Positions 1 to 10,354 of a stretch of DNA of 64,000 bases are shown one piece after another (the first letter of the stretch is position 1; each line of letters starts with the position of its first letter). Position numbers and translations under genes: made by a program. This stretch comes from Pseudorasbora parva (lineage: Eukaryota > Chordata > Actinopteri > Cypriniformes > Gobionidae): the NCBI RefSeq assembly GCF_024679245.1, contig NW_027125104.1:124001-188000 (forward strand), read 5' to 3'. The notes below the pieces were generated by a model, which worked only from the letters and a program-made list of their open reading frames with translations, was not told where the DNA came from and made no database searches.

Positions 1-886
1 AGTTCAGAGAACTGAACTGCGTCTGTTTTCATCGAGGTTGTCGAAACCTGCGACCGGTTTGCCGAATGTGGTTTTTCCCACAAACTTTGATATTCAACGG
101 ACGAGTTGATTGACAGCAGTGGTCCCAAAGGCAAAGTTGTTCGGATGGAGGTTTTCTGTCGTATGGCACGACTGTCTCGTGCGCGTGCTGTGAAAAAGCA
201 CGCGACATACGTTCGCCTATAGCCGCTCTCATGTTGTTGCTTTTTCATTTTAAAGCGCCACTAGGTGGCCATTCACCGCGTCCTTTCTCGCCTGACCCCA
301 GACTGAGCCCGTGCACGGGTGTACCGGCTTGGGTGAAATTGTCTCGTTCCGTCCAAGAGCTATAGCCGTTCTAGCAGACCCCGCCTCGCCCAGCCCGTAG
401 GTTTCGGCCTGCCGCCGCCAAGCTGAATCGAAATTCCCACTTTTTTTCCGATCTGGACGGACAGTCAGACTCCAGAGAATCTTTCTGCACTGGTTTGGGC
501 CAGATCGGGCAAAAGACCTAGGACTAGTGTGCAAAAGTAGGTTTTTCACAAAATCCCAAATACCCGAAAATTTCGCCAGCGCAACCTTCGAATCCGAGGC
601 ATGCGTCTCGCTCGGCTCGAGCCAAGGATTCCGATGATATAAGACACTTGGTTCTGCGGCGTGCGGTTTGGGAGCTACGAGCCATTTCGTACTTTCGGTG
701 GCTGTAGCGCCACCGCCGGGCCCATCGGGGGGCCAGCCTTGGTGATGTTGTAGAGCGAGTGGCTAGTACCATCCCTCAAAGTTTCAGGTCTCTACGACGT
801 ACGGCCTTTGCCAACCCTCCCCCCCCTCACCGCTTCCCAGATGGGCGTCGCCTTTGCCGGCTCCCCTGCCGCTGCGTCATTGTGTC
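1..886. other. Partial U1-to-U2 spacer at window start
   Basis: Noncoding spacer that starts 147 bp after the end of an unseen upstream U1. It holds a perfect 8-bp stem CGCGTGCT/AGCACGCG with a 7-nt loop (182-204), an outer CGTATG/CATACG pair (160-165, 206-211), the palindrome CCCGTGCACGGG (308-319), a PSE-like TCACCG (273-278), a GC-rich stretch (709-735) and the U2 proximal element at 827. No credible coding or tRNA/5S gene is seen. Confidence 0.8.
827..846 (+). promoter_or_regulatory. U2 proximal sequence element, type A
   Basis: TCACCGCTTCCCAGATGGGC lies at -60 to -41 from the U2 start at 887, the position where vertebrate Pol II snRNA promoters bind SNAPc. No TATA box follows at -30, as expected for a Pol II rather than Pol III snRNA gene. 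It shares its TCACCG start and spacing with the U1 element at 1485. The same sequence lies 60 bp upstream of every U2 except the five type B units. Confidence 0.75.
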
Positions 887-1074
887 ATCGCTTCTCGGCC
901 TTTTGGCTAAGATCAAGTGTAGTATCTGTTCTTATCAGTTTAATATCTGATACGTCCCCTATCCGGGGACTGCATATTAAATTGATTTTTGGCACATGGA
1001 GCCGGAACCGGGGCTTGCTCCGTCCACTCCACGCATCGACCTGGTATTGCAGTGCCTCCAGGAACGGTGTGCTT
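887..1074 (+). ncRNA. RNU2: U2 snRNA (reference copy)
   Basis: U2 small nuclear RNA pairs with the intron branchpoint and with U6 in the spliceosome. The first about 70 nt match vertebrate U2 as I know it: 5' ATCGCTTCTCGGCC, stem-loop I, and branchpoint-recognition GTAGTA at nt 33-38 (919-924). The Sm site ATTTTTGG follows (984-991), then stem-loop III with CTTGCTCC and stem-loop IV CCTGG...CCAGG (1040-1062). The 3' end is set by alignment to the 188-nt human RNA and could be off by a few nt. A CCCC-T5-GGGG hairpin directly follows (1075-1087). Promoter element at -60, 3' box candidate at about +33. Confidence 0.97.
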
Positions 1075-1106
1075 CCCCTTTTTGGGGACTGCGAATTGTT
1101 GTGACT

Positions 1107-1115
1107 AATAGAAGA
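1107..1115 (+). terminator. U2 3' box candidate
   Basis: AATAGAAGA matches the 3' box core AAARNNAGA at 8 of 9 positions, with a GTT ten bases upstream. It lies about 33 nt downstream of the U2 3' end. In vertebrate snRNA genes this element directs Integrator-mediated 3' processing. It is weaker than the U1 box and repeats in every unit. Confidence 0.5.
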
Positions 1116-1398
1116 ACCAACAACACCACTGGAATTTTGTCAGAGAATACAGAAATACGCAGGAAGCGCATACAGAATGACGATGAGGTGACCGTTGACG
1201 ATGACCGTGCCACAGAGAAAGCAGCAAGCTGCGGTCATATGAGCATAGGGAAAAAAGAAGAACAAAAGCGTCGGTTGCCGGCCGGCTGACTCATCACCGT
1301 CACAGCACGTTTTTTGATGTCCCTCTTATTTGAGAGTCTTTACCAACGAGCTGATGAGTCGAATCAGGGGTTTGTGTTGGATGGATTAGGGACACCTG

Positions 1399-1406
1399 AT
1401 TCAAAT
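1399..1406 (+). promoter_or_regulatory. Octamer-like distal element candidate of U1
   Basis: ATTCAAAT differs from the Oct-1 site ATGCAAAT at one base and lies at -147 of U1. Known snRNA distal elements sit nearer -200 to -250, so this is a weak candidate. I saw no perfect octamer in the unit. Confidence 0.2.
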
Positions 1407-1484
1407 CAAGGTCAGGCACGCACGCACGCAGCAGTCAAGCAATGGAAGGTGCCCCGTCCTTCCTTTTCTTGGGGGAGGGGAAGG

Positions 1485-1504
1485 TCACCGTGTTTGAGGA
1501 TGGC
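1485..1504 (+). promoter_or_regulatory. U1 proximal sequence element
   Basis: TCACCGTGTTTGAGGATGGC lies at -61 to -42 from the U1 start at 1546. It has the same TCACCG head, a similar ATGG(G)C tail and the same spacing as the U2 element, supporting shared SNAPc control. It is present 61 bp upstream of every U1 in the window and I saw no variant of it. Confidence 0.8.
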
Positions 1505-1545
1505 GAAGGGGGATAGGGCGCCTCTGCCTGGAGGCCAGGCAACTC

Positions 1546-1709
1546 ATACTTACCTGGCAGGGGAGACACCATGATCAGGAAGGTGGTTCACCCAGGGCGA
1601 GGCTCGGCCATTGCACTCCGGTTGTGCTGACCCCTGCGAATTCCCCAAATGTGGGAATCTCGACTGCATAATTTATGGTAGTGGGGGACTGCGTTCGCGC
1701 TCTCCCCTG
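1546..1709 (+). ncRNA. RNU1: U1 snRNA (reference copy)
   Basis: U1 small nuclear RNA recognises 5' splice sites by base pairing of its 5' end, seen here as ATACTTACCTG. The length is exactly 164 nt, as in vertebrate U1. Stem-loop II contains the U1A-binding loop ATTGCACTCC, followed by CTGACCCCTGCGA, stem-loop III, an Sm-type site AATTTATGG (human has AATTTGTGG) and the stem-loop IV end CGCTCTCCCCTG. The proximal element is at -61 and a perfect 3' box lies 13 nt after the end. The loops I and II region differs from human at several bases in ways compatible with another vertebrate. Confidence 0.97.
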
Positions 1710-2742
1710 TACACACTGGTTAAAAGCAGATAGCGTGGAGGGAAAAAGCGTGCGGTTCTTGACGCTTGTGGCGCCGCCCACTGCCCCAAAGGGTGAAGTT
1801 GCACCAGTTTTGTTATGTTTCTGTCTCTTTCTGCTGTGTCAGCCAGTGACCCGGAGAGTTCAGAGAACTGAACTGCGTCTGTTTTCATCGAGGTTGTCGA
1901 AACCTGCGACCGGTTTGCCGAATGTGGTTTTTCCCACAAACTTTGATATTCAACGGACGAGTTGATTGACAGCAGTGGTCCCAAAGGCAAAGTTGTTCGG
2001 ATGGAGGTTTTCTGTCGTATGGCACGACTGTCTCGTGCGCGTGCTGTGAAAAAGCACGCGACATACGTTCGCCTATAGCCGCTCTCATGTTGTTGCTTTT
2101 TCATTTTAAAGCGCCACTAGGTGGCCATTCACCGCGTCCTTTCTCGCCTGACCCCAGACTGAGCCCGTGCACGGGTGTACCGGCTTGGGTGAAATTGTCT
2201 CGTTCCGTCCAAGAGCTATAGCCGTTCTAGCAGACCCCGCCTCGCCCAGCCCGTAGGTTTCGGCCTGCCGCCGCCAAGCTGAATCGAAATTCCCACTTTT
2301 TTTCCGATCTGGACGGACAGTCAGACTCCAGAGAATCTTTCTGCACTGGTTTGGGCCAGATCGGGCAAAAGACCTAGGACTAGTGTGCAAAAGTAGGTTT
2401 TTCACAAAATCCCAAATACCCGAAAATTTCGCCAGCGCAACCTTCGAATCCGAGGCATGCGTCTCGCTCGGCTCGAGCCAAGGATTCCGATGATATAAGA
2501 CACTTGGTTCTGCGGCGTGCGGTTTGGGAGCTACGAGCCATTTCGTACTTTCGGTGGCTGTAGCGCCACCGCCGGGCCCATCGGGGGGCCAGCCTTGGTG
2601 ATGTTGTAGAGCGAGTGGCTAGTACCATCCCTCAAAGTTTCAGGTCTCTACGACGTACGGCCTTTGCCAACCCTCCCCCCCCTCACCGCTTCCCAGATGG
2701 GCGTCGCCTTTGCCGGCTCCCCTGCCGCTGCGTCATTGTGTC
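1710..2742. other. U1-to-U2 spacer (representative)
   Basis: A 1,033-bp noncoding spacer. It carries the U1 3' box, paired hairpins (2016-2067), the CCCGTGCACGGG palindrome, a T7 run near 2300 that is interrupted in type B units, a GC-rich region and an 8-C run just before the U2 proximal element. No RNA gene other than U1/U2 is recognised. U4, U5, U6, 5S rRNA and tRNA signatures were looked for by eye and not found. Confidence 0.75.
1719..1730 (+). terminator. U1 3' box
   Basis: GTTAAAAGCAGA fits the consensus GTTTN0-3AAARNNAGA, with the AAAAGCAGA core matching 9 of 9. It starts 10 nt after the U1 3' end, the canonical place for the Integrator-dependent processing signal. It repeats behind every U1. 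Confidence 0.85.
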
Positions 2743-2930
2743 ATCGCTTCTCGGCCTTTTGGCTAAGATCAAGTGTAGTATCTGTTCTTATCAGTTTAAT
2801 ATCTGATACGTCCCCTATCCGGGGACTGCATATTAAATTGATTTTTGGCACATGGAGCCGGAACCGGGGCTTGCTCCGTCCACTCCACGCATCGACCTGG
2901 TATTGCAGTGCCTCCAGGAACGGTGTGCTT
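2743..2930 (+). ncRNA. RNU2: U2 snRNA, unit 2
   Basis: No difference seen from the copy at 887. Type A proximal element. Confidence 0.96.
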
Positions 2931-3401
2931 CCCCTTTTTGGGGACTGCGAATTGTTGTGACTAATAGAAGAACCAACAACACCACTGGAATTTTGTCAGA
3001 GAATACAGAAATACGCAGGAAGCGCATACAGAATGACGATGAGGTGACCGTTGACGATGACCGTGCCACAGAGAAAGCAGCAAGCTGCGGTCATATGAGC
3101 ATAGGGAAAAAAGAAGAACAAAAGCGTCGGTTGCCGGCCGGCTGACTCATCACCGTCACAGCACGTTTTTTGATGTCCCTCTTATTTGAGAGTCTTTACC
3201 AACGAGCTGATGAGTCGAATCAGGGGTTTGTGTTGGATGGATTAGGGACACCTGATTCAAATCAAGGTCAGGCACGCACGCACGCAGCAGTCAAGCAATG
3301 GAAGGTGCCCCGTCCTTCCTTTTCTTGGGGGAGGGGAAGGTCACCGTGTTTGAGGATGGCGAAGGGGGATAGGGCGCCTCTGCCTGGAGGCCAGGCTACT
3401 C

Positions 3402-3565
3402 ATACTTACCTGGCAGGGGAGACACCATGATCAGGAAGGTGGTTCACCCAGGGCGAGGCTCGGCCATTGCACTCCGGTTGTGCTGACCCCTGCGAATTCC
3501 CCAAATGTGGGAATCTCGACTGCATAATTTATGGTAGTGGGGGACTGTGTTCGCGCTCTCCCCTG
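3402..3565 (+). ncRNA. RNU1: U1 snRNA variant, unit 2
   Basis: Carries a C-to-T change at nt 147 (position 3548) in stem-loop IV, unique among the 27 U1 copies. It turns a C-G pair of the short GCG(TTCG)CGC hairpin into a wobble pair. It also has T instead of A in the upstream flank (GGCTACTC, about 3396), shared with the unit at 23,818. Probably still functional. Confidence 0.93.
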
Positions 3566-4598
3566 TACACACTGGTTAAAAGCAGATAGCGTGGAGGGAA
3601 AAAGCGTGCGGTTCTTGACGCTTGTGGCGCCGCCCACTGCCCCAAAGGGTGAAGTTGCACCAGTTTTGTTATGTTTCTGTCTCTTTCTGCTGTGTCAGCC
3701 AGTGACCCGGAGAGTTCAGAGAACTGAACTGCGTCTGTTTTCATCGAGGTTGTCGAAACCTGCGACCGGTTTGCCGAATGTGGTTTTTCCCACAAACTTT
3801 GATATTCAACGGACGAGTTGATTGACAGCAGTGGTCCCAAAGGCAAAGTTGTTCGGATGGAGGTTTTCTGTCGTATGGCACGACTGTCTCGTGCGCGTGC
3901 TGTGAAAAAGCACGCGACATACGTTCGCCTATAGCCGCTCTCATGTTGTTGCTTTTTCATTTTAAAGCGCCACTAGGTGGCCATTCACCGCGTCCTTTCT
4001 CGCCTGACCCCAGACTGAGCCCGTGCACGGGTGTACCGGCTTGGGTGAAATTGTCTCGTTCCGTCCAAGAGCTATAGCCGTTCTAGCAGACCCCGCCTCG
4101 CCCAGCCCGTAGGTTTCGGCCTGCCGCCGCCAAGCTGAATCGAAATTCCCACTTTTTTTCCGATCTGGACGGACAGTCAGACTCCAGAGAATCTTTCTGC
4201 ACTGGTTTGGGCCAGATCGGGCAAAAGACCTAGGACTAGTGTGCAAAAGTAGGTTTTTCACAAAATCCCAAATACCCGAAAATTTCGCCAGCGCAACCTT
4301 CGAATCCGAGGCATGCGTCTCGCTCGGCTCGAGCCAAGGATTCCGATGATATAAGACACTTGGTTCTGCGGCGTGCGGTTTGGGAGCTACGAGCCATTTC
4401 GTACTTTCGGTGGCTGTAGCGCCACCGCCGGGCCCATCGGGGGGCCAGCCTTGGTGATGTTGTAGAGCGAGTGGCTAGTACCATCCCTCAAAGTTTCAGG
4501 TCTCTACGACGTACGGCCTTTGCCAACCCTCCCCCCCCTCACCGCTTCCCAGATGGGCGTCGCCTTTGCCGGCTCCCCTGCCGCTGCGTCATTGTGTC

Positions 4599-4786
4599 AT
4601 CGCTTCTCGGCCTTTTGGCTAAGATCAAGTGTAGTATCTGTTCTTATCAGTTTAATATCTGATACGTCCCCTATCCGGGGACTGCATATTAAATTGATTT
4701 TTGGCACATGGAGCCGGAACCGGGGCTTGCTCCGTCCACTCCACGCATCGACCTGGTATTGCAGTGCCTCCAGGAACGGTGTGCTT
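4599..4786 (+). ncRNA. RNU2: U2 snRNA, unit 3
   Basis: No difference seen from the copy at 887. Type A proximal element. Confidence 0.96.
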
Positions 4787-5257
4787 CCCCTTTTTGGGGA
4801 CTGCGAATTGTTGTGACTAATAGAAGAACCAACAACACCACTGGAATTTTGTCAGAGAATACAGAAATACGCAGGAAGCGCATACAGAATGACGATGAGG
4901 TGACCGTTGACGATGACCGTGCCACAGAGAAAGCAGCAAGCTGCGGTCATATGAGCATAGGGAAAAAAGAAGAACAAAAGCGTCGGTTGCCGGCCGGCTG
5001 ACTCATCACCGTCACAGCACGTTTTTTGATGTCCCTCTTATTTGAGAGTCTTTACCAACGAGCTGATGAGTCGAATCAGGGGTTTGTGTTGGATGGATTA
5101 GGGACACCTGATTCAAATCAAGGTCAGGCACGCACGCACGCAGCAGTCAAGCAATGGAAGGTGCCCCGTCCTTCCTTTTCTTGGGGGAGGGGAAGGTCAC
5201 CGTGTTTGAGGATGGCGAAGGGGGATAGGGCGCCTCTGCCTGGAGGCCAGGCAACTC

Positions 5258-5421
5258 ATACTTACCTGGCAGGGGAGACACCATGATCAGGAAGGTGGTT
5301 CACCCAGGGCGAGGCTCGGCCATTGCACTCCGGTTGTGCTGACCCCTGCGAATTCCCCAAATGTGGGAATCTCGACTGCATAATTTATGGTAGTGGGGGA
5401 CTGCGTTCGCGCTCTCCCCTG
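5258..5421 (+). ncRNA. RNU1: U1 snRNA, unit 3
   Basis: No difference seen from the copy at 1546. Confidence 0.96.
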
Positions 5422-6454
5422 TACACACTGGTTAAAAGCAGATAGCGTGGAGGGAAAAAGCGTGCGGTTCTTGACGCTTGTGGCGCCGCCCACTGCCCCA
5501 AAGGGTGAAGTTGCACCAGTTTTGTTATGTTTCTGTCTCTTTCTGCTGTGTCAGCCAGTGACCCGGAGAGTTCAGAGAACTGAACTGCGTCTGTTTTCAT
5601 CGAGGTTGTCGAAACCTGCGACCGGTTTGCCGAATGTGGTTTTTCCCACAAACTTTGATATTCAACGGACGAGTTGATTGACAGCAGTGGTCCCAAAGGC
5701 AAAGTTGTTCGGATGGAGGTTTTCTGTCGTATGGCACGACTGTCTCGTGCGCGTGCTGTGAAAAAGCACGCGACATACGTTCGCCTATAGCCGCTCTCAT
5801 GTTGTTGCTTTTTCATTTTAAAGCGCCACTAGGTGGCCATTCACCGCGTCCTTTCTCGCCTGACCCCAGACTGAGCCCGTGCACGGGTGTACCGGCTTGG
5901 GTGAAATTGTCTCGTTCCGTCCAAGAGCTATAGCCGTTCTAGCAGACCCCGCCTCGCCCAGCCCGTAGGTTTCGGCCTGCCGCCGCCAAGCTGAATCGAA
6001 ATTCCCACTTTTTTTCCGATCTGGACGGACAGTCAGACTCCAGAGAATCTTTCTGCACTGGTTTGGGCCAGATCGGGCAAAAGACCTAGGACTAGTGTGC
6101 AAAAGTAGGTTTTTCACAAAATCCCAAATACCCGAAAATTTCGCCAGCGCAACCTTCGAATCCGAGGCATGCGTCTCGCTCGGCTCGAGCCAAGGATTCC
6201 GATGATATAAGACACTTGGTTCTGCGGCGTGCGGTTTGGGAGCTACGAGCCATTTCGTACTTTCGGTGGCTGTAGCGCCACCGCCGGGCCCATCGGGGGG
6301 CCAGCCTTGGTGATGTTGTAGAGCGAGTGGCTAGTACCATCCCTCAAAGTTTCAGGTCTCTACGACGTACGGCCTTTGCCAACCCTCCCCCCCCTCACCG
6401 CTTCCCAGATGGGCGTCGCCTTTGCCGGCTCCCCTGCCGCTGCGTCATTGTGTC

Positions 6455-6642
6455 ATCGCTTCTCGGCCTTTTGGCTAAGATCAAGTGTAGTATCTGTTCT
6501 TATCAGTTTAATATCTGATACGTCCCCTATCCGGGGACTGCATATTAAATTGATTTTTGGCACATGGAGCCGGAACCGGGGCTTGCTCCGTCCACTCCAC
6601 GCATCGACCTGGTATTGCAGTGCCTCCAGGAACGGTGTGCTT
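6455..6642 (+). ncRNA. RNU2: U2 snRNA, unit 4
   Basis: No difference seen from the copy at 887. Type A proximal element. Confidence 0.96.
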
Positions 6643-7113
6643 CCCCTTTTTGGGGACTGCGAATTGTTGTGACTAATAGAAGAACCAACAACACCACTGG
6701 AATTTTGTCAGAGAATACAGAAATACGCAGGAAGCGCATACAGAATGACGATGAGGTGACCGTTGACGATGACCGTGCCACAGAGAAAGCAGCAAGCTGC
6801 GGTCATATGAGCATAGGGAAAAAAGAAGAACAAAAGCGTCGGTTGCCGGCCGGCTGACTCATCACCGTCACAGCACGTTTTTTGATGTCCCTCTTATTTG
6901 AGAGTCTTTACCAACGAGCTGATGAGTCGAATCAGGGGTTTGTGTTGGATGGATTAGGGACACCTGATTCAAATCAAGGTCAGGCACGCACGCACGCAGC
7001 AGTCAAGCAATGGAAGGTGCCCCGTCCTTCCTTTTCTTGGGGGAGGGGAAGGTCACCGTGTTTGAGGATGGCGAAGGGGGATAGGGCGCCTCTGCCTGGA
7101 GGCCAGGCAACTC

Positions 7114-7277
7114 ATACTTACCTGGCAGGGGAGACACCATGATCAGGAAGGTGGTTCACCCAGGGCGAGGCTCGGCCATTGCACTCCGGTTGTGCTGACC
7201 CCTGCGAATTCCCCAAATGTGGGAATCTCGACTGCATAATTTATGGTAGTGGGGGACTGCGTTCGCGCTCTCCCCTG
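7114..7277 (+). ncRNA. RNU1: U1 snRNA, unit 4
   Basis: No difference seen from the copy at 1546. Confidence 0.96.
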
Positions 7278-8310
7278 TACACACTGGTTAAAAGCAGATA
7301 GCGTGGAGGGAAAAAGCGTGCGGTTCTTGACGCTTGTGGCGCCGCCCACTGCCCCAAAGGGTGAAGTTGCACCAGTTTTGTTATGTTTCTGTCTCTTTCT
7401 GCTGTGTCAGCCAGTGACCCGGAGAGTTCAGAGAACTGAACTGCGTCTGTTTTCATCGAGGTTGTCGAAACCTGCGACCGGTTTGCCGAATGTGGTTTTT
7501 CCCACAAACTTTGATATTCAACGGACGAGTTGATTGACAGCAGTGGTCCCAAAGGCAAAGTTGTTCGGATGGAGGTTTTCTGTCGTATGGCACGACTGTC
7601 TCGTGCGCGTGCTGTGAAAAAGCACGCGACATACGTTCGCCTATAGCCGCTCTCATGTTGTTGCTTTTTCATTTTAAAGCGCCACTAGGTGGCCATTCAC
7701 CGCGTCCTTTCTCGCCTGACCCCAGACTGAGCCCGTGCACGGGTGTACCGGCTTGGGTGAAATTGTCTCGTTCCGTCCAAGAGCTATAGCCGTTCTAGCA
7801 GACCCCGCCTCGCCCAGCCCGTAGGTTTCGGCCTGCCGCCGCCAAGCTGAATCGAAATTCCCACTTTTTTTCCGATCTGGACGGACAGTCAGACTCCAGA
7901 GAATCTTTCTGCACTGGTTTGGGCCAGATCGGGCAAAAGACCTAGGACTAGTGTGCAAAAGTAGGTTTTTCACAAAATCCCAAATACCCGAAAATTTCGC
8001 CAGCGCAACCTTCGAATCCGAGGCATGCGTCTCGCTCGGCTCGAGCCAAGGATTCCGATGATATAAGACACTTGGTTCTGCGGCGTGCGGTTTGGGAGCT
8101 ACGAGCCATTTCGTACTTTCGGTGGCTGTAGCGCCACCGCCGGGCCCATCGGGGGGCCAGCCTTGGTGATGTTGTAGAGCGAGTGGCTAGTACCATCCCT
8201 CAAAGTTTCAGGTCTCTACGACGTACGGCCTTTGCCAACCCTCCCCCCCCTCACCGCTTCCCAGATGGGCGTCGCCTTTGCCGGCTCCCCTGCCGCTGCG
8301 TCATTGTGTC

Positions 8311-8498
8311 ATCGCTTCTCGGCCTTTTGGCTAAGATCAAGTGTAGTATCTGTTCTTATCAGTTTAATATCTGATACGTCCCCTATCCGGGGACTGCATA
8401 TTAAATTGATTTTTGGCACATGGAGCCGGAACCGGGGCTTGCTCCGTCCACTCCACGCATCGACCTGGTATTGCAGTGCCTCCAGGAACGGTGTGCTT
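8311..8498 (+). ncRNA. RNU2: U2 snRNA, unit 5
   Basis: No difference seen from the copy at 887. Type A proximal element; start of the alternating A/B stretch. Confidence 0.96.
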
Positions 8499-8969
8499 CC
8501 CCTTTTTGGGGACTGCGAATTGTTGTGACTAATAGAAGAACCAACAACACCACTGGAATTTTGTCAGAGAATACAGAAATACGCAGGAAGCGCATACAGA
8601 ATGACGATGAGGTGACCGTTGACGATGACCGTGCCACAGAGAAAGCAGCAAGCTGCGGTCATATGAGCATAGGGAAAAAAGAAGAACAAAAGCGTCGGTT
8701 GCCGGCCGGCTGACTCATCACCGTCACAGCACGTTTTTTGATGTCCCTCTTATTTGAGAGTCTTTACCAACGAGCTGATGAGTCGAATCAGGGGTTTGTG
8801 TTGGATGGATTAGGGACACCTGATTCAAATCAAGGTCAGGCACGCACGCACGCAGCAGTCAAGCAATGGAAGGTGCCCCGTCCTTCCTTTTCTTGGGGGA
8901 GGGGAAGGTCACCGTGTTTGAGGATGGCGAAGGGGGATAGGGCGCCTCTGCCTGGAGGCCAGGCAACTC

Positions 8970-9133
8970 ATACTTACCTGGCAGGGGAGACACCATGATC
9001 AGGAAGGTGGTTCACCCAGGGCGAGGCTCGGCCATTGCACTCCGGTTGTGCTGACCCCTGCGAATTCCCCAAATGTGGGAATCTCGACTGCATAATTTAT
9101 GGTAGTGGGGGACTGCGTTCGCGCTCTCCCCTG
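8970..9133 (+). ncRNA. RNU1: U1 snRNA, unit 5
   Basis: RNA as at 1546. The downstream flank has a private change (GTGCTGTTC near 9,178), outside the gene and its 3' box. Confidence 0.96.
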
Positions 9134-10106
9134 TACACACTGGTTAAAAGCAGATAGCGTGGAGGGAAAAAGCGTGCTGTTCTTGACGCTTGTGGCGCCG
9201 CCCACTGCCCCAAAGGGTGAAGTTGCACCAGTTTTGTTATGTTTCTGTCTCTTTCTGCTGTGTCAGCCAGTGACCCGGAGAGTTCAGAGAACTGAACTGC
9301 GTCTGTTTTCATCGAGGTTGTCGAAACCTGCGACCGGTTTGCCGAATGTGGTTTTTCCCACAAACTTTGATATTCAACGGACGAGTTGATTGACAGCAGT
9401 GGTCCCAAAGGCAAAGTTGTTCGGATGGAGGTTTTCTGTCGTATGGCACGACTGTCTCGTGCGCGTGCTGTGAAAAAGCACGCGACATACGTTCGCCTAT
9501 AGCCGCTCTCATGTTGTTGCTTTTTCATTTTAAAGCGCCACTAGGTGGCCATTCACCGCGTCCTTTCTCGCCTGACCCCAGACTGAGCCCGTGCACGGGT
9601 GTACCGGCTTGGGTGAAATTGTCTCGTTCCGTCCAAGAGCTATAGCCGTTCTAGCAGACCCCGCCTCGCCCAGCCCGTAGGTTTCGGCCTGCCGCCGCCA
9701 AGCTGAATCGAAATTCCCACTTATTTTCCGATCTGGACGGACAGTCAGACTCCAGAGAATCTTTCTGCACTGGTTTGGGCCAGATCGGGCAAAAGACCTA
9801 GGACTAGTGTGCAAAAGTAGGTTTTTCACAAAATCCCAAATACCCGAAAATTTCGCCAGCGCAACCTTCGAATCCGAGGCATGCGTCTCGCTCGGCTCGA
9901 GCCAAGGATTCCGATGATATAAGACACTTGGTTCTGCGGCGTGCGGTTTGGGAGCTACGAGCCATTTCGTACTTTCGGTGGCTGTAGCGCCACCGCCGGG
10001 CCCATCGGGGGGCCAGCCTTGGTGATGTTGTAGAGCGAGTGGCTAGTACCATCCCTCAAAGTTTCAGGTCTCTACGACGTACGGCCTTTGCCAACCCTCC
10101 CCCCCC

Positions 10107-10126
10107 TCCCCGCTTCCCAGATGGGC
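10107..10126 (+). promoter_or_regulatory. U2 proximal sequence element, type B variant
   Basis: TCCCCGCTTCCCAGATGGGC: the A at position 3 of the type A element is C. It is found upstream of the U2 genes at 10,167, 13,879, 17,591, 21,303 and 23,159, always together with a T-to-A change in the T7 run about 445 bp upstream of the U2 start. The changed base lies in the TCACC head shared by the U1 and U2 elements, so weaker SNAPc binding is plausible but untested. Confidence 0.65.
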
Positions 10127-10166
10127 GTCGCCTTTGCCGGCTCCCCTGCCGCTGCGTCATTGTGTC

Positions 10167-10354
10167 ATCGCTTCTCGGCCTTTTGGCTAAGATCAAGTGT
10201 AGTATCTGTTCTTATCAGTTTAATATCTGATACGTCCCCTATCCGGGGACTGCATATTAAATTGATTTTTGGCACATGGAGCCGGAACCGGGGCTTGCTC
10301 CGTCCACTCCACGCATCGACCTGGTATTGCAGTGCCTCCAGGAACGGTGTGCTT
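10167..10354 (+). ncRNA. RNU2: U2 snRNA, unit 6, type B promoter
   Basis: RNA sequence as at 887. Proximal element has TCCCC instead of TCACC. Confidence 0.95.

Larger units (their letters stand above)
1075..1545. other. U2-to-U1 spacer (representative)
   Basis: A 471-bp noncoding spacer that recurs in each unit. In order it holds a CCCC/GGGG hairpin, the U2 3' box, a purine-rich stretch, TGACTCATCACCG (1287-1299, an AP-1-like heptamer beside a PSE-like hexamer at about -255 of U1), an ATTCAAAT one mismatch from the Oct-1 octamer (1399-1406), a variable (CACG)n microsatellite (about 1415-1427) and the U1 proximal element. Long ORFs here have no recognisable domain. Confidence 0.8.

Noticed and set aside
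560..620. TTCGAATCC resembling a tRNA B box
   Set aside because: The flanking bases do not form a T stem, and no acceptor, D or anticodon arm is found at the right distances on either strand.
808..1104. 98-112 codon plus-strand ORFs across the U2 promoter and gene
   Set aside because: They read through the U2 RNA itself; the apparent conservation is that of the RNA gene and of array homogenisation.
1410..1435. CRISPR-like or other defence repeat array
   Set aside because: The 1,856-bp repeats are eukaryotic snRNA gene units and the short CACG run is a microsatellite; nothing resembles repeat-spacer structure.
1673..2104. 143-codon minus-strand ORF recurring in nearly every unit
   Set aside because: It overlaps the U1 gene antisense and its spacer, has no recognisable domain, and repeats only because the units are near-identical; openness in clones of one sequence is not independent evidence.
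1710..2742. Possible additional linked RNA genes (5S rRNA, U4, U5, U6), as found linked in some fishes
   Set aside because: I searched by eye for their characteristic strings on both strands and saw none; only U1 and U2 are present.
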